A DNA stretch of 14,977 nucleotides, taken from assembly GCA_902779075.1 (NCBI GenBank), contig CACZAK010000096.1, positions 1 to 14,977 of the forward strand, given 5' to 3'. Shown one piece after another: positions 1 to 7,410 of this stretch (the stretch's first letter is position 1; each line of letters opens with the position of its first letter). The notes under the pieces are model-generated. The model was not told the origin of the DNA. It saw only the letters and a list, made by a program, of their open reading frames with translations, and did not search any database. The stretch comes from an uncultured bacterium (GTDB lineage: Bacteria; Verrucomicrobiota; Kiritimatiellia; RFP12; UBA1067). The position numbers and the translations under genes are program-made.

Positions 1-2
1 TC

Positions 3-926
3 GAGGAACTCGACCCGTTCATCGAGAGCCAGGTGCGCGCGCTCGGCATCAAGGTGCAGAGCCACAAGACCGAGCTCAACATGCTCGAACTCAACCCGGA
101 CCGTCTCCAGAACCTCCGCCACGAACTCCTGAAGGACGTGCCGAAGGCGAAGCCGGCAAAGCCCGATCCATCCCTTCCCACGCGCCCGCCCGTGCTGTGC
201 GCGGGCTGCGGACACCGCGGCGTGTTCTACGTCCTGCACAAGCTCGGCGCCACGGTGACGGGCGACATCGGCTGCTACACGCTCGGCGCGTTCCCGCCCC
301 TCAACGCGATGGATTCCACCATCTGCATGGGCGCCTCGATCGGCAACGCGGCCGGTATGCGCAAGGCGGGTCTCAGGGGACGCATCTGCGCCGTCCTGGG
401 CGACTCCACGTTCTTCCACAGCGGCCTCACGGGCATCCTCTCGGCGCACTACAACGGCACGCCGGTGACGACGGTCGTCCTCGACAACCGCATCACCGCC
501 ATGACCGGCCACCAGGACAACCCCGGCACGGGCAAGACCCTCGCCGGCGATTCCGCGCCCGTCACGGAGATTGCCGCCGTCGCGAAGGCGATGGGCTACA
601 AGAAGGTCGTGACCGTAAGCGCGGACGACCTCGGCGAGCTGGAGAAGGTGCTGAAGGACGCGATGGACGGCGACGAGGGGGCGGTGATCATCGCCTACGC
701 GCCGTGCCGCATTGCGGCGAAGCTCACGAAAGAAGGTCTCTGCGAAGTCGACGAGAAGAAGTGCAAGGCGTGCGGCGCATGCTTCAAGATGGGCTGCCCC
801 GCAATGACGCGCGGAAAAGAAACAGCGCCGGGCCGCTTCCAGATGAAGATCGACCCGTCGCTCTGCGCCGGCTGCAAACAGTGCCAGCAGGTGTGCAAGT
901 TCGGCGCCATCACCCGCGTGCGCTAG
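3..926 (+). CDS. iorA: Indolepyruvate:ferredoxin oxidoreductase, alpha subunit (5' end missing)
   Basis: The reading frame is open from base 3, so the gene starts before the window. This is the C-terminal half of the thiamine-diphosphate enzyme that oxidatively decarboxylates aryl pyruvates from aromatic amino acids to aryl acetyl-CoA and passes electrons to ferredoxin in the anaerobic cytoplasm. The thiamine-binding half is visible: a GDIGCYTLG stretch near bases 261-290, GDS near 399, and the DNRITAMTGHQ segment near 480-516, which is very typical of IorA. The C-terminus carries two clustered-cysteine 4Fe-4S motifs, CKACGACFKMGCP near 763-801 and CAGCKQCQQVCKFG near 865-906. The gene stops 23 bp before an opposing gene, and no iorB (beta subunit) follows in this window. 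The family call is firm; a related 2-oxoacid oxidoreductase is the only alternative. Confidence 0.93.
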   Translation, partial: EELDPFIESQVRALGIKVQSHKTELNMLELNPDRLQNLRHELLKDVPKAKPAKPDPSLPTRPPVLCAGCGHRGVFYVLHKLGATVTGDIGCYTLGAFPPLNAMDSTICMGASIGNAAGMRKAGLRGRICAVLGDSTFFHSGLTGILSAHYNGTPVTTVVLDNRITAMTGHQDNPGTGKTLAGDSAPVTEIAAVAKAMGYKKVVTVSADDLGELEKVLKDAMDGDEGAVIIAYAPCRIAAKLTKEGLCEVDEKKCKACGACFKMGCPAMTRGKETAPGRFQMKIDPSLCAGCKQCQQVCKFGAITRVR

Positions 927-949
927 CTCCGCCCGGAATCGATGAGCGA

Positions 950-1912
950 TTAGATTTTCGCAAGGACATCCGGGATATTGGACTTGTCCATCGACGAGAA
1001 GGCGAAGCACTTCTTGCCGAGGTGGTTGAGCGACGCGCCGACGTGGATCAACGCCGATTTGTCAATGATGAGGAAGCGGTCATGGAACTTCGTCGATTCC
1101 TTGACCGTGAGCGAATTGGCGTACTGCGCGTTGAAGCGCGCCACGTCCACGGCATGGAGCAGGTCCTTGCGCCTGTTCTTCACCACCAGAACCGACACGC
1201 CCGGACGCTTCTGCGCAATAAGCGGCAGCACAGAGTCGTCGAAGTACGGATCGATCACAATCAGTTCCGACTTCGCCATCAGCACGAACTTCTTCATCTG
1301 ATCAAATGCGTCATATATCTGCCCGTCATAGAAAATCTTTTGCGGCGGGAAGCGTTTGTCCTGCATGGCGTCGAGGATGAGCTTGAATCGCTCCTCGTTA
1401 CGAATCTGGTTGGATTCGTTTCGTGCCTGATCTGCAACCTGCCGCCGGTCTAATGCCTCGATTCGCTCAAGGAGCGGAGCAATGGAAGCAAGAGTTTTAC
1501 GCATCGCGACGAAAGCATTGGTAATCCTTATACTGACAAGTGCAGCGATTTCGCTCTTCAACACACTTGCAAGCATAATGATTCCATGTTCTGTAAAGAC
1601 GTTCGGACGATACTTGATGTTGTGGCCACGTCCTTTCTTCAAGGTCGCAAATTGCGACCTTGAACGACTGGTCTCATCCGAAGTTCCAGTGAGAACATCC
1701 TGGATCTCAACATCATTCAAAGGAAACATGAAATTGGCGGGGAAACGAATACTATTGCGCTTCACCTGCTCGTTCAACCGTTTTGTCGGAACTCCATACA
1801 GCTCCGCAAGATCGCGGTCAAGCATCACTTGCACGCCGCGAATGGTGAAAATCCGCGACCTGATCGAATCGTCCTCCAGAGTGGGTACGATTACATTTTC
1901 TTTTTGTTCCAT
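950..1912 (-). CDS. ORF6N-domain protein with C-terminal phospholipase D-like nuclease domain
   Basis: A 320-residue protein. Residues about 20-105 match the ORF6N DNA-binding domain of phage antirepressor-type proteins (segments GVQVMLDRDLAELYGV, LNEQVKRN and RFPANFMFPL, then NIKYRPNVFTEHG). A helical linker follows (about 130-180). The C-terminal third looks like a phospholipase D superfamily unit: IDPYFDDSVLPL near 220, then HDRFLIID at 277-284 and GASLNHLGKK. The HKD signature H-x-K-x4-D appears here as H-D-R-x4-D, a variant with Arg for Lys, and only one such motif is present, so activity would need a dimer. Start: AAAGGA lies 7 nt before the ATG at 1912. It lies 178 bp beyond the ASCH gene and probably has its own promoter with phased repeats. 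The role is unknown; a DNA-sensing nuclease or regulator is inference. Confidence 0.8.
   Translation of the reverse strand: MEQKENVIVPTLEDDSIRSRIFTIRGVQVMLDRDLAELYGVPTKRLNEQVKRNSIRFPANFMFPLNDVEIQDVLTGTSDETSRSRSQFATLKKGRGHNIKYRPNVFTEHGIIMLASVLKSEIAALVSIRITNAFVAMRKTLASIAPLLERIEALDRRQVADQARNESNQIRNEERFKLILDAMQDKRFPPQKIFYDGQIYDAFDQMKKFVLMAKSELIVIDPYFDDSVLPLIAQKRPGVSVLVVKNRRKDLLHAVDVARFNAQYANSLTVKESTKFHDRFLIIDKSALIHVGASLNHLGKKCFAFSSMDKSNIPDVLAKI
1638..1664. repeat. 27-bp perfect palindrome inside the ORF6N gene
   Basis: Two 13-bp arms (TTCAAGGTCGCAA and its exact complement) flank one central base. It encodes SRSQFATLK just after the ORF6N core. It could be a protein-binding site, or chance reinforced by codon choice. 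Confidence 0.6.
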
Positions 1913-1983
1913 CGTTCATCCTTTCCCGGTTTGTGCCGATGCGGATAGAATACCAAATCGGCGCGGGAAAGTTGTTATGAAAC

Positions 1984-2011
1984 GGTATAAGAGTTGTCTA
2001 TTTTTTGTCTA
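1984..2011 (-). promoter_or_regulatory. Candidate promoter for the ORF6N-PLD gene
   Basis: On the - strand TAGACA (2011-2006, five of six matches to TTGACA) is followed after 16 nt by TATACC (1989-1984, four of six matches to TATAAT). Transcription would start near 1977 and leave a leader of about 65 nt. The -35 lies inside one unit of the 11-bp phased repeat. The -10 is weak, so the call is tentative. Confidence 0.35.
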
Positions 2012-2037
2012 ATATTTGTATCTGTTTTGTATCGGTA
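1994..2037. repeat. Four 11-bp phased direct repeats upstream of the ORF6N-PLD gene
   Basis: TTGTCTA begins at 1994 and 2005, and TTGTATC begins at 2016 and 2027, giving four units at an exact 11-bp period, about one helical turn. On the gene's strand the units read TAGACAA and GATACAA. They overlap the proposed -35 box and extend upstream, which fits an operator or activator site read from one helix face. The repeat is seen directly; the role is inference. Confidence 0.6.
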
Positions 2038-2090
2038 TTACCCGCATCGCCAGCGGCTGCGCGCTCCACCGTCTTTGACTCCATCTTCTT

Positions 2091-2816
2091 TCACCCAACC
2101 CTCTTGCCAAGGTGGATCGCCATTGTTGTCGGCCAGAAGCTATCCGGCACGTTGAACGGGTCGCATTCGTTGTCGTCGGCGTCAAGAAGCACGACCTTCT
2201 CAACCTCCCACTTCATCTGCGGGGCGTTCTTCACGTAGCCACGATTGAAGCGAATGGTCTTGATCCCGATGGTGCGCTTCAGGTTGTATTCGGTGAAGTC
2301 GCGGTACTCGACCGTTTTTCTCCCCGAATCAATCGCATCGTAGAACTCGCCCTTCAACACCAGATAGCCATCCGGCGTCTTCGACTTCAACCGCCCTTCC
2401 TTGATGCCGTCGATAAGTTCCTGCATCTCGAATGCCTCTTCATCATCGTCCCATTCTCTCCAGTTTCCAAGGATGAACCGACTTTCCGGATCAGTCTCCT
2501 TCAGTTCAAGCACAATCGGATGGTTGAACACGGCGAGATAGCACCAATTGCCTTCCGGCGGTACGATATTGCAGTAATCGCCCAGCTCCCCCAAAGCGAG
2601 ATTCTTGCCCCCCGGCAGTAGCCCAAGGGCATGGAACAGCTCGTTGCAGGTCTTCACGGCGATCTGCTCGTCAACTGCAAGCGGTATTTCAAGGAAGTAT
2701 GAAAAAGGGTTATCGGCGTCGCCGGAGAGTTCGACGCCTTCGACGCCGTTTCTGCCCACGACTTCGCAGACTATCCTATAGATTTGCTTATGGTCTTCAT
2801 CGGTCAGGTTTCTCAT
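2091..2816 (-). CDS. ASCH-domain protein, third gene of the type III R-M operon
   Basis: The C-terminal part (residues about 147-241, counted from the chosen start) looks like an ASCH domain, a PUA-like beta-barrel that binds RNA or modified nucleic acid: YLVLKGEFYDAIDSGRKTVEYRDF holds the typical F-x-AI-x-SG-x-KT-x-E-x-R signature, then KTIRFNRGY and WEVEKVVLLD. The N-terminal 145 residues are acidic and unfamiliar. Start: the ATG at 2816 has GAGGAA 6 nt upstream and gives 241 residues. A TTG at 2894 would extend the protein by 26 residues and overlap the end of res, but has no clear binding site. The gene lies 70 bp after res on the same strand and is probably cotranscribed with mod and res. 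The function is unknown; a role in sensing modified or foreign nucleic acid is only suggested by context. Confidence 0.75.
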   Translation of the reverse strand: MRNLTDEDHKQIYRIVCEVVGRNGVEGVELSGDADNPFSYFLEIPLAVDEQIAVKTCNELFHALGLLPGGKNLALGELGDYCNIVPPEGNWCYLAVFNHPIVLELKETDPESRFILGNWREWDDDEEAFEMQELIDGIKEGRLKSKTPDGYLVLKGEFYDAIDSGRKTVEYRDFTEYNLKRTIGIKTIRFNRGYVKNAPQMKWEVEKVVLLDADDNECDPFNVPDSFWPTTMAIHLGKRVG

Positions 2817-2886
2817 TGCTCGTTCCTCATTTCGCATTCGCAAAATAATACTATCAAAACCTACCTGTTTGTGAAAGGAGAAATTA

Positions 2887-5580
2887 TCATCCAAAACTTT
2901 TCATCGCCTGTTCCAAGGTGAGTGAGCTGTTGATGACGTTGTCCGGCACAAGCAGATACCGCCATGGTTTCGATTCAGAAGAGCACTCGTTCGCGTAATG
3001 GCACCACTTGAGCGCCGCTTCTTTCTTCGCCTGGACGATTGCGTAGTCAACCTTGTCCGTCGCCTTCACCTCGCAAAGCAGCTTATCCGCCGTCGTCTCC
3101 ACCACGAAGTCTGGCGTGTATTCGTTCGGACCGTACCAGAGGCGTAGGTTGCTCAGCGTCGGCTTGAACCACTTTTGTACAGCCGCCTCACGCTCCAGCA
3201 TCACTGCGAACTCCCTTTCAGGATCGCTATCGAATTTCTGGAGAGAGAATAGGCACTTGGCGAAGCCGTTGAAAACCATGTTGCGAATCTGAGATTTCTC
3301 GCCGTCGGCAAGCGGCACGTCGAACGGTCGCGGATTTTCATCTGCGCCCATGGTCAGTGTGTTGGCCTTGAGCTGCAGCGGCCCAGACGAAACGACCACT
3401 CGATCCTCGCTCGAATCATACACGGCGTGTTCCAGTATCTGACGCCTCACGCTCTCCGCCAGAGACCGCCTGTTGTTTCTCATGCAGTTCAACATCTCAT
3501 CCGCCGGCAGTTTCCCCACAAGGTGCCGAATGCACGAGTCGCAAAGGCCGCCGATCAGCTCCAAGTTGGCATCGTAGTCGATGTCGTTGAATGCCGCCAC
3601 GTCGGCAACAAGATCGCCGATGTATCGCTCAACGTCCGCGTCCGTCAGTTCGGCCACGCCGCTCTGCCCCTTCACGTCGCGCACACGCCGGTCCGCCACG
3701 AAGTCATAGACGAGCCGGTCGTCGCGCAAGGCGTAGTTCACCTTTTCGTGGTCAAGGGTGAATGAGGTAATCCGCATCGTGGTCGCACCGGGAGATATGG
3801 TGATGTGCGGGATTTCGATCATCGAATCCGCGATAAGGCGAAGCGCCGAGGCGACGGCGGCCGAAACATCCGCGTCATCGCGGCGGTCGCGGGGCGACCG
3901 CCCTACCATTTCCGCAATCTGCGCTTGCACTTCCGCACTCGATAAATCAATGCCTTGGGACGACGTATCGCTCGCAACGAGCTCGCCGATGGCTTTGATG
4001 GCTTCATCAGTTGCGGCGGGCAGAGGCCTGCCCGCCATACCATCGCCCGGTAGGGCGGTCGCCCCGCGACCGCCGCCCGACGCCACCACCCTTGGTGCAT
4101 CTGTTACCACCCTCTTCGGTGCGGACGGTACCTCGCGCTCGCGGATCATGATCTGCTTCTTGCGCGCCGCCTGGATGATCTCGTCGAACTTGTCGTGCGA
4201 GACGATGGAGAGCGTGTCGATCTCCATCACGCCCGTCCGCTTGCCGTAGGGAAGGCGTAGCCCGCGCCCGATCGTCTGCTCCACGAGGTTCGGCGAGTTC
4301 GCCGCCCTGAGCGGCACGATGGTGTAGAGGTTCGTGACGTCCCAGCCCTCGCTGAGCATGTTCACGTGGATGACGATCTCAATCTTGTTGCCGGGTCTCT
4401 CGATATCCAGCAGCTGCGCAATTGCCTCGGCGTTCTCGCCGCGCGATTTGTAATCGACCTTGATTACCTTGTCCGCGTACTTGCCCCCGTGGAAGCCGTC
4501 GCTTTTGATATATGCCTCGATCTCGCCCGCATACGCCGTATCGGGCGCGACCACCAGCACGAATGGCTTGATCTTCTCCACGCCGTTCTTGAAGGCATAT
4601 TCCGCAAGCGCCGTTTTCGTGGCCTCATGCACCAGCATGGCGTCAACCAGTTTCTGGTGGTCAAGGTCGTCTGCGCGGTTCACGTAGTCGTCGTTGCGGA
4701 AATTCTGCCGCCGCACGACGGCCGGTTCCTTCACGAAACCGTCTGCCATGGCCTTGGCAAGGCCGTATTCGCAAAGGATATCACGAAACGGCTTTCCGCC
4801 TGCTCGAGGCGTGGCCGTCATCTCAATTCCGAGGACGGGCTGAAGTTCGCTGATGGTCGCGCAACCGGCGTCGGCCCGGTAGTGGTGCGCCTCGTCCATC
4901 AGCACAACCAAGTCTTCGCGGCTCTTGAGGTAGTCGAAGTAGCTCTGCCCGATGCGCTCGTTCAGACGGCGGATCTTCGCCACGTCCTTCAATGCCTCGT
5001 CGTGAGTATCATTCTTGGTGCCGCTTTCGGTGAGCAGTTGGATGTTGAATACGTTGATGGCGATGGAGTGTCCGAGGAGGTCACGCTCGTCCAGCATACC
5101 CGCACCGCTCTGATAGGTATCGCCCGTCACGACAATGGGCTTCTTCGTTGCGAAGCACTCCAACCCCTTGAACACATATTTCTTCGTGCCTTCCGTGAAG
5201 TCGGCGATCAGTTTCTCGTAGATCGTCTTGCCGGGCGCGATCACCACGAAATTGCGCAATCCCTTCACGCGATAGAGATAGGCGATGATCGCGCCCATGA
5301 GGCGCGTCTTGCCCACGCCCGTCGCGAGCGCAAAACAGAACGAAAGGAAACTCCAGTCGAACTCCGCCGCCGACGGAAGGTTGACTTCTGGATATTGCTC
5401 CTGCGGAAAGATTGCGCGCACGGCGGCAAGCTGCGCCTCCCGCGCGGCCTCGTCTGCGCCCTTCTTCAGCCCCGCCGCCTCAATCGCCGCCGCGAGCCGC
5501 TTGAGCGATTCCGCCTGCGGTGCCCGCAGGCTCAGCCGCTTGCAGATGTCATCCAGCACTGCATCTTTTTCTTCAAGCAT
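2887..5580 (-). CDS. res: Type III restriction enzyme, Res subunit (helicase-nuclease)
   Basis: An 897-residue protein, usual size for the family. Superfamily 2 helicase motifs appear in order: Walker A ATGVGKT at 86-92, DEAH at 229-232, MTATPRAGG (motif III) near 255, and EQTIGRGLRLP (motif VI) near 435. The C-terminus holds a PD-(D/E)XK nuclease site: PD at 823-824, then E837-V-K839. With Mod it should cut unmethylated DNA between inverted sites after ATP-driven movement. The start ATG at 5580 has AAAGG upstream and lies 64 bp after mod. Oddity: the linker between helicase and nuclease (about residues 500-570) contains three palindromic repeat insertions that keep the frame and add low-complexity Gly/Arg/Pro/Ala sequence. 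Key catalytic residues are intact, so the protein is probably active. Confidence 0.93.
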   Translation of the reverse strand: MLEEKDAVLDDICKRLSLRAPQAESLKRLAAAIEAAGLKKGADEAAREAQLAAVRAIFPQEQYPEVNLPSAAEFDWSFLSFCFALATGVGKTRLMGAIIAYLYRVKGLRNFVVIAPGKTIYEKLIADFTEGTKKYVFKGLECFATKKPIVVTGDTYQSGAGMLDERDLLGHSIAINVFNIQLLTESGTKNDTHDEALKDVAKIRRLNERIGQSYFDYLKSREDLVVLMDEAHHYRADAGCATISELQPVLGIEMTATPRAGGKPFRDILCEYGLAKAMADGFVKEPAVVRRQNFRNDDYVNRADDLDHQKLVDAMLVHEATKTALAEYAFKNGVEKIKPFVLVVAPDTAYAGEIEAYIKSDGFHGGKYADKVIKVDYKSRGENAEAIAQLLDIERPGNKIEIVIHVNMLSEGWDVTNLYTIVPLRAANSPNLVEQTIGRGLRLPYGKRTGVMEIDTLSIVSHDKFDEIIQAARKKQIMIREREVPSAPKRVVTDAPRVVASGGGRGATALPGDGMAGRPLPAATDEAIKAIGELVASDTSSQGIDLSSAEVQAQIAEMVGRSPRDRRDDADVSAAVASALRLIADSMIEIPHITISPGATTMRITSFTLDHEKVNYALRDDRLVYDFVADRRVRDVKGQSGVAELTDADVERYIGDLVADVAAFNDIDYDANLELIGGLCDSCIRHLVGKLPADEMLNCMRNNRRSLAESVRRQILEHAVYDSSEDRVVVSSGPLQLKANTLTMGADENPRPFDVPLADGEKSQIRNMVFNGFAKCLFSLQKFDSDPEREFAVMLEREAAVQKWFKPTLSNLRLWYGPNEYTPDFVVETTADKLLCEVKATDKVDYAIVQAKKEAALKWCHYANECSSESKPWRYLLVPDNVINSSLTLEQAMKSFG
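3881..3907 (-). repeat. 27-bp palindromic element, type a, inside res (inverted copy)
   Basis: Exact reverse complement of the copies at 4049-4075 and 5826-5852. It begins GGTAGGG on the - strand and has 8-bp arms GCGGTCGC/GCGACCGC around a CCC loop. In the Res frame it encodes VGRSPRDRR near residues 558-567. Confidence 0.85.
4015..4036. repeat. GC-rich hairpin next to a type a element inside res
   Basis: Arms GGCGGGCAG and CTGCCCGCC (9 bp, perfect) enclose AGGC. It is translated in Res as AGRPLPA, right after the type a element at 4049-4075, so the two form a composite insertion of about 60 bp. Confidence 0.65.
4049..4075 (+). repeat. 27-bp palindromic element, type a, inside res
   Basis: Identical to 5826-5852 and the exact reverse complement of 3881-3907. 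In Res it is read as GGRGATALP (residues about 502-511), the same frame as the copy in mod. The hairpin has 8-bp arms. Confidence 0.88.
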
Positions 5581-5610
5581 TTCTTTTACCTTTCTGGTTC
5601 TGACAACAAC

Positions 5611-5629
5611 CGGGGGCTTGGCGCCCCCG
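5611..5629. repeat. GC hairpin in the mod-res spacer
   Basis: CGGGGGC, loop TTGGC, then GCCCCCG. It lies in the 64-bp gap between mod and res, with no T-run on either side. A similar hairpin sits in the operon leader at 7411-7428, so it is more likely a dispersed repeat than a terminator. It could reduce res expression relative to mod. Confidence 0.6.
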
Positions 5630-5644
5630 AACCCCGCCCGTGGC

Positions 5645-7318
5645 TTAATCGAAGAGCTCTCCCTGCTCCAGCTCCGGCGCGGCCATCGGCAGGTTCTTCA
5701 CGTTGAGGCTATAGTCGTCGTGGCCGTATTCGCATTTGTCGAGCACCGCCTTCGGAATCTTCTTCACCGTGAGGTTCGGAAAACGCATCCTGCCCGGTAG
5801 GGCGCGATCACCGAGCGCGCCACCCGGTAGGGCGGTCGCCCCGCGACCGCCGCAATTCTCAAATCCCTTGCAGCAGATCAGCAACGTGCGCTCCGGCCCC
5901 ACAAGCTCGCTCAACGCCCGTAGATGCTCCGCCTTGAGGTAGTTGGTGGTTACGTAGATGTAGTCGCGTTCCGTTGATTTGCCGTGGATGAAGTATTCGC
6001 TTTCGCTCGGCGCGTAGGTGAACCCCTCCAGCTTACACACCGCCTCGGCAAGTTTCTCCGCGTCGTATTCGGGATTGATGATCATCTGCCCCCATTTATC
6101 CTTCTTGATGAGCGTGGGCGCAAGCTCGTAGAAACGATACCCGCCGCCACCCTTCCAGTCAACGGCCTTCGTGATTCCGCCCGCGTCGGTGCCGTCGATC
6201 ACCTTGTCGAGCCGCACCTTGCAATGCGTGTAGCAATGGTCGCCGAGTTCAACTCCGATCCACCGCCGCCCCATCTTGTGCGCCACCGCTGCCGTCGTAC
6301 CAGAACCAAGGAAGGAATCAAGCACCAAGTCACCAGGGTTGGTGGCAAGAGTGAGAACACGCTGAATTAGACGCTCGGGTTTTGGGGTAGGAAAAACGTT
6401 CTGGGGATTTACCCCCTTCACCTCTTTCTTTGCCTCTTGATTATCCCCTATCTCATCTCTGAACCATATCGTTGTTGGCACGAATCCATCTTTAACATCA
6501 GTCAGAAATCTCTTATACCGTGGCACATTCGCACCATTCTTGCCAAACCAAATTCTGTTATCGGCAACAAGTTCCGCAAACCTATCTTTTGAGAAACGCC
6601 AACTGGTACCGGGAGGTGGCATAAGCCGTTTGCCAGATGGTGTTAGTATCTCATATATATCTTTCTCATTTGGAGTCTTTGCATGGCACGGGCCAGATGC
6701 CCAAACACCACGTGGATCATTATCAGGATTCGAATATCCTTCGACACTATCTTCTGGCCTAGGTAAGAGATTCATTCTCCAGTCAAATTTGTTTTTGGCA
6801 TATACCATCAAAAAATCATGATTGTCAGAAAACCACCGTGCATCATTACTCCGTGTACCTTTCTTGTGCCAAATCACAGTCGCCACAAAGTTTTCTCTTC
6901 CAAATATCTCATCGCAAATGACCTTGAGATAATGCCCCTCGTCGTCATCAATATTGATCCAGAGGCTTCCGTTCTTATCGAGAAGCCGATAGAGCATCGT
7001 TATCCTCTCCCTCATCAGCCCCAACCAAATGGAATGTTCAAGGCCGTCGTCGTAATGCTCGAATGCGTTGCCGGTGTTGTAGGGCGGGTCGATGTAGATG
7101 CACTTCACCTTGCCGGTGAATTGCTGCTCAAGCGCCTTGAGGGCGAGGAGGTTGTCGCCGTGGATGAGCATGTTGTCGAAAATATCCTTGCCATCGCGGC
7201 GGCGCGTGGCGGCGTGGTGGGATTTCAAGGCATCCTCCACCAGCACGCGCGGCTCGAGGCGCGGCCGCTTATCCTTGCCGATCCAGGTGAGTTCAAGCTT
7301 TTTCTTCTGCTGCTGCAT
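5645..7318 (-). CDS. mod: Type III restriction-modification methyltransferase, Mod subunit
   Basis: A 557-residue adenine-N6 DNA methyltransferase that recognises the target site for both modification and cleavage. The catalytic DPPY (motif IV) is at 77-80, within IYIDPPYNTGN; the S-adenosylmethionine site FLGSGTT (motif I) comes later, near 330-340. This is the beta-class order of type III enzymes. The region between (about 150-310) is the target-recognition part. The C-terminus has the family-typical VKKIPKAVL and DDYSLNVKNLP segments. Start: AAAGGA sits about 8 nt before the ATG at 7318. Two palindromic elements in tandem are read in frame at about 489-508 (GGRGATALPG then GALGDRALPG). It is the first gene of the mod-res-ASCH operon; only weak -10-like sequences (for example TACAAT, 7440-7435) are visible upstream. 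Confidence 0.93.
   Translation of the reverse strand: MQQQKKKLELTWIGKDKRPRLEPRVLVEDALKSHHAATRRRDGKDIFDNMLIHGDNLLALKALEQQFTGKVKCIYIDPPYNTGNAFEHYDDGLEHSIWLGLMRERITMLYRLLDKNGSLWINIDDDEGHYLKVICDEIFGRENFVATVIWHKKGTRSNDARWFSDNHDFLMVYAKNKFDWRMNLLPRPEDSVEGYSNPDNDPRGVWASGPCHAKTPNEKDIYEILTPSGKRLMPPPGTSWRFSKDRFAELVADNRIWFGKNGANVPRYKRFLTDVKDGFVPTTIWFRDEIGDNQEAKKEVKGVNPQNVFPTPKPERLIQRVLTLATNPGDLVLDSFLGSGTTAAVAHKMGRRWIGVELGDHCYTHCKVRLDKVIDGTDAGGITKAVDWKGGGGYRFYELAPTLIKKDKWGQMIINPEYDAEKLAEAVCKLEGFTYAPSESEYFIHGKSTERDYIYVTTNYLKAEHLRALSELVGPERTLLICCKGFENCGGRGATALPGGALGDRALPGRMRFPNLTVKKIPKAVLDKCEYGHDDYSLNVKNLPMAAPELEQGELFD
5796..5821 (+). repeat. 26-bp palindromic element, type b, inside mod
   Basis: Begins GGTAGGGCGCGATC and ends GAGCGCGCC. 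It matches the reverse complement of 7343-7368 at 25 of 26 positions. In Mod it is read as GALGDRALP. It lies 4 bp from the type a element, forming a tandem. Confidence 0.8.
5826..5852 (+). repeat. 27-bp palindromic element, type a, inside mod
   Basis: Identical over all 27 bases to 4049-4075 in res, and translated in the same frame as GGRGATALP (Mod residues about 489-498). The 8-bp arms are GCGGTCGC and GCGACCGC. Confidence 0.88.
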
Positions 7319-7342
7319 GGTTAATTCCTTTCGATTCTTTTC

Positions 7343-7368
7343 GGCGCGCTCGGCGATCGCGCCCTACC
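7343..7368 (-). repeat. 26-bp palindromic element, type b, in the R-M operon leader
   Basis: The reverse complement matches the copy in mod (5796-5821) at 25 of 26 positions. It lies 25 bp before the mod start, so it would be in the 5' untranslated mRNA and could form a GC hairpin near the ribosome site. Confidence 0.8.
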
Positions 7369-7378
7369 ACTGCCATCC

Positions 7379-7404
7379 GGCGCGCTCGGCGAGCGAGCCC
7401 TGCC
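7379..7404 (-). repeat. Second type b element in the R-M operon leader (diverged)
   Basis: On the - strand it reads GGCAGGGCTCGCTCG and then GAGCGCGCC, a diverged form of 7343-7368 in the same orientation, 10 bp away from it. A GC hairpin follows at 7411-7428. Confidence 0.7.
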
Positions 7405-7410
7405 GGGGAT

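Noticed and set aside
197..1453. Long + strand open frame of 418 codons
   Set aside because: It runs out of frame through iorA and antisense to the ORF6N gene; its Arg/His-rich translation is typical of a GC-rich shadow frame.
4366..5706. Long + strand open frame of 446 codons
   Set aside because: It is the antisense of res and mod, has no ribosome site, and its translation has no recognisable domain, while the opposite strand has clear helicase and methylase motifs.
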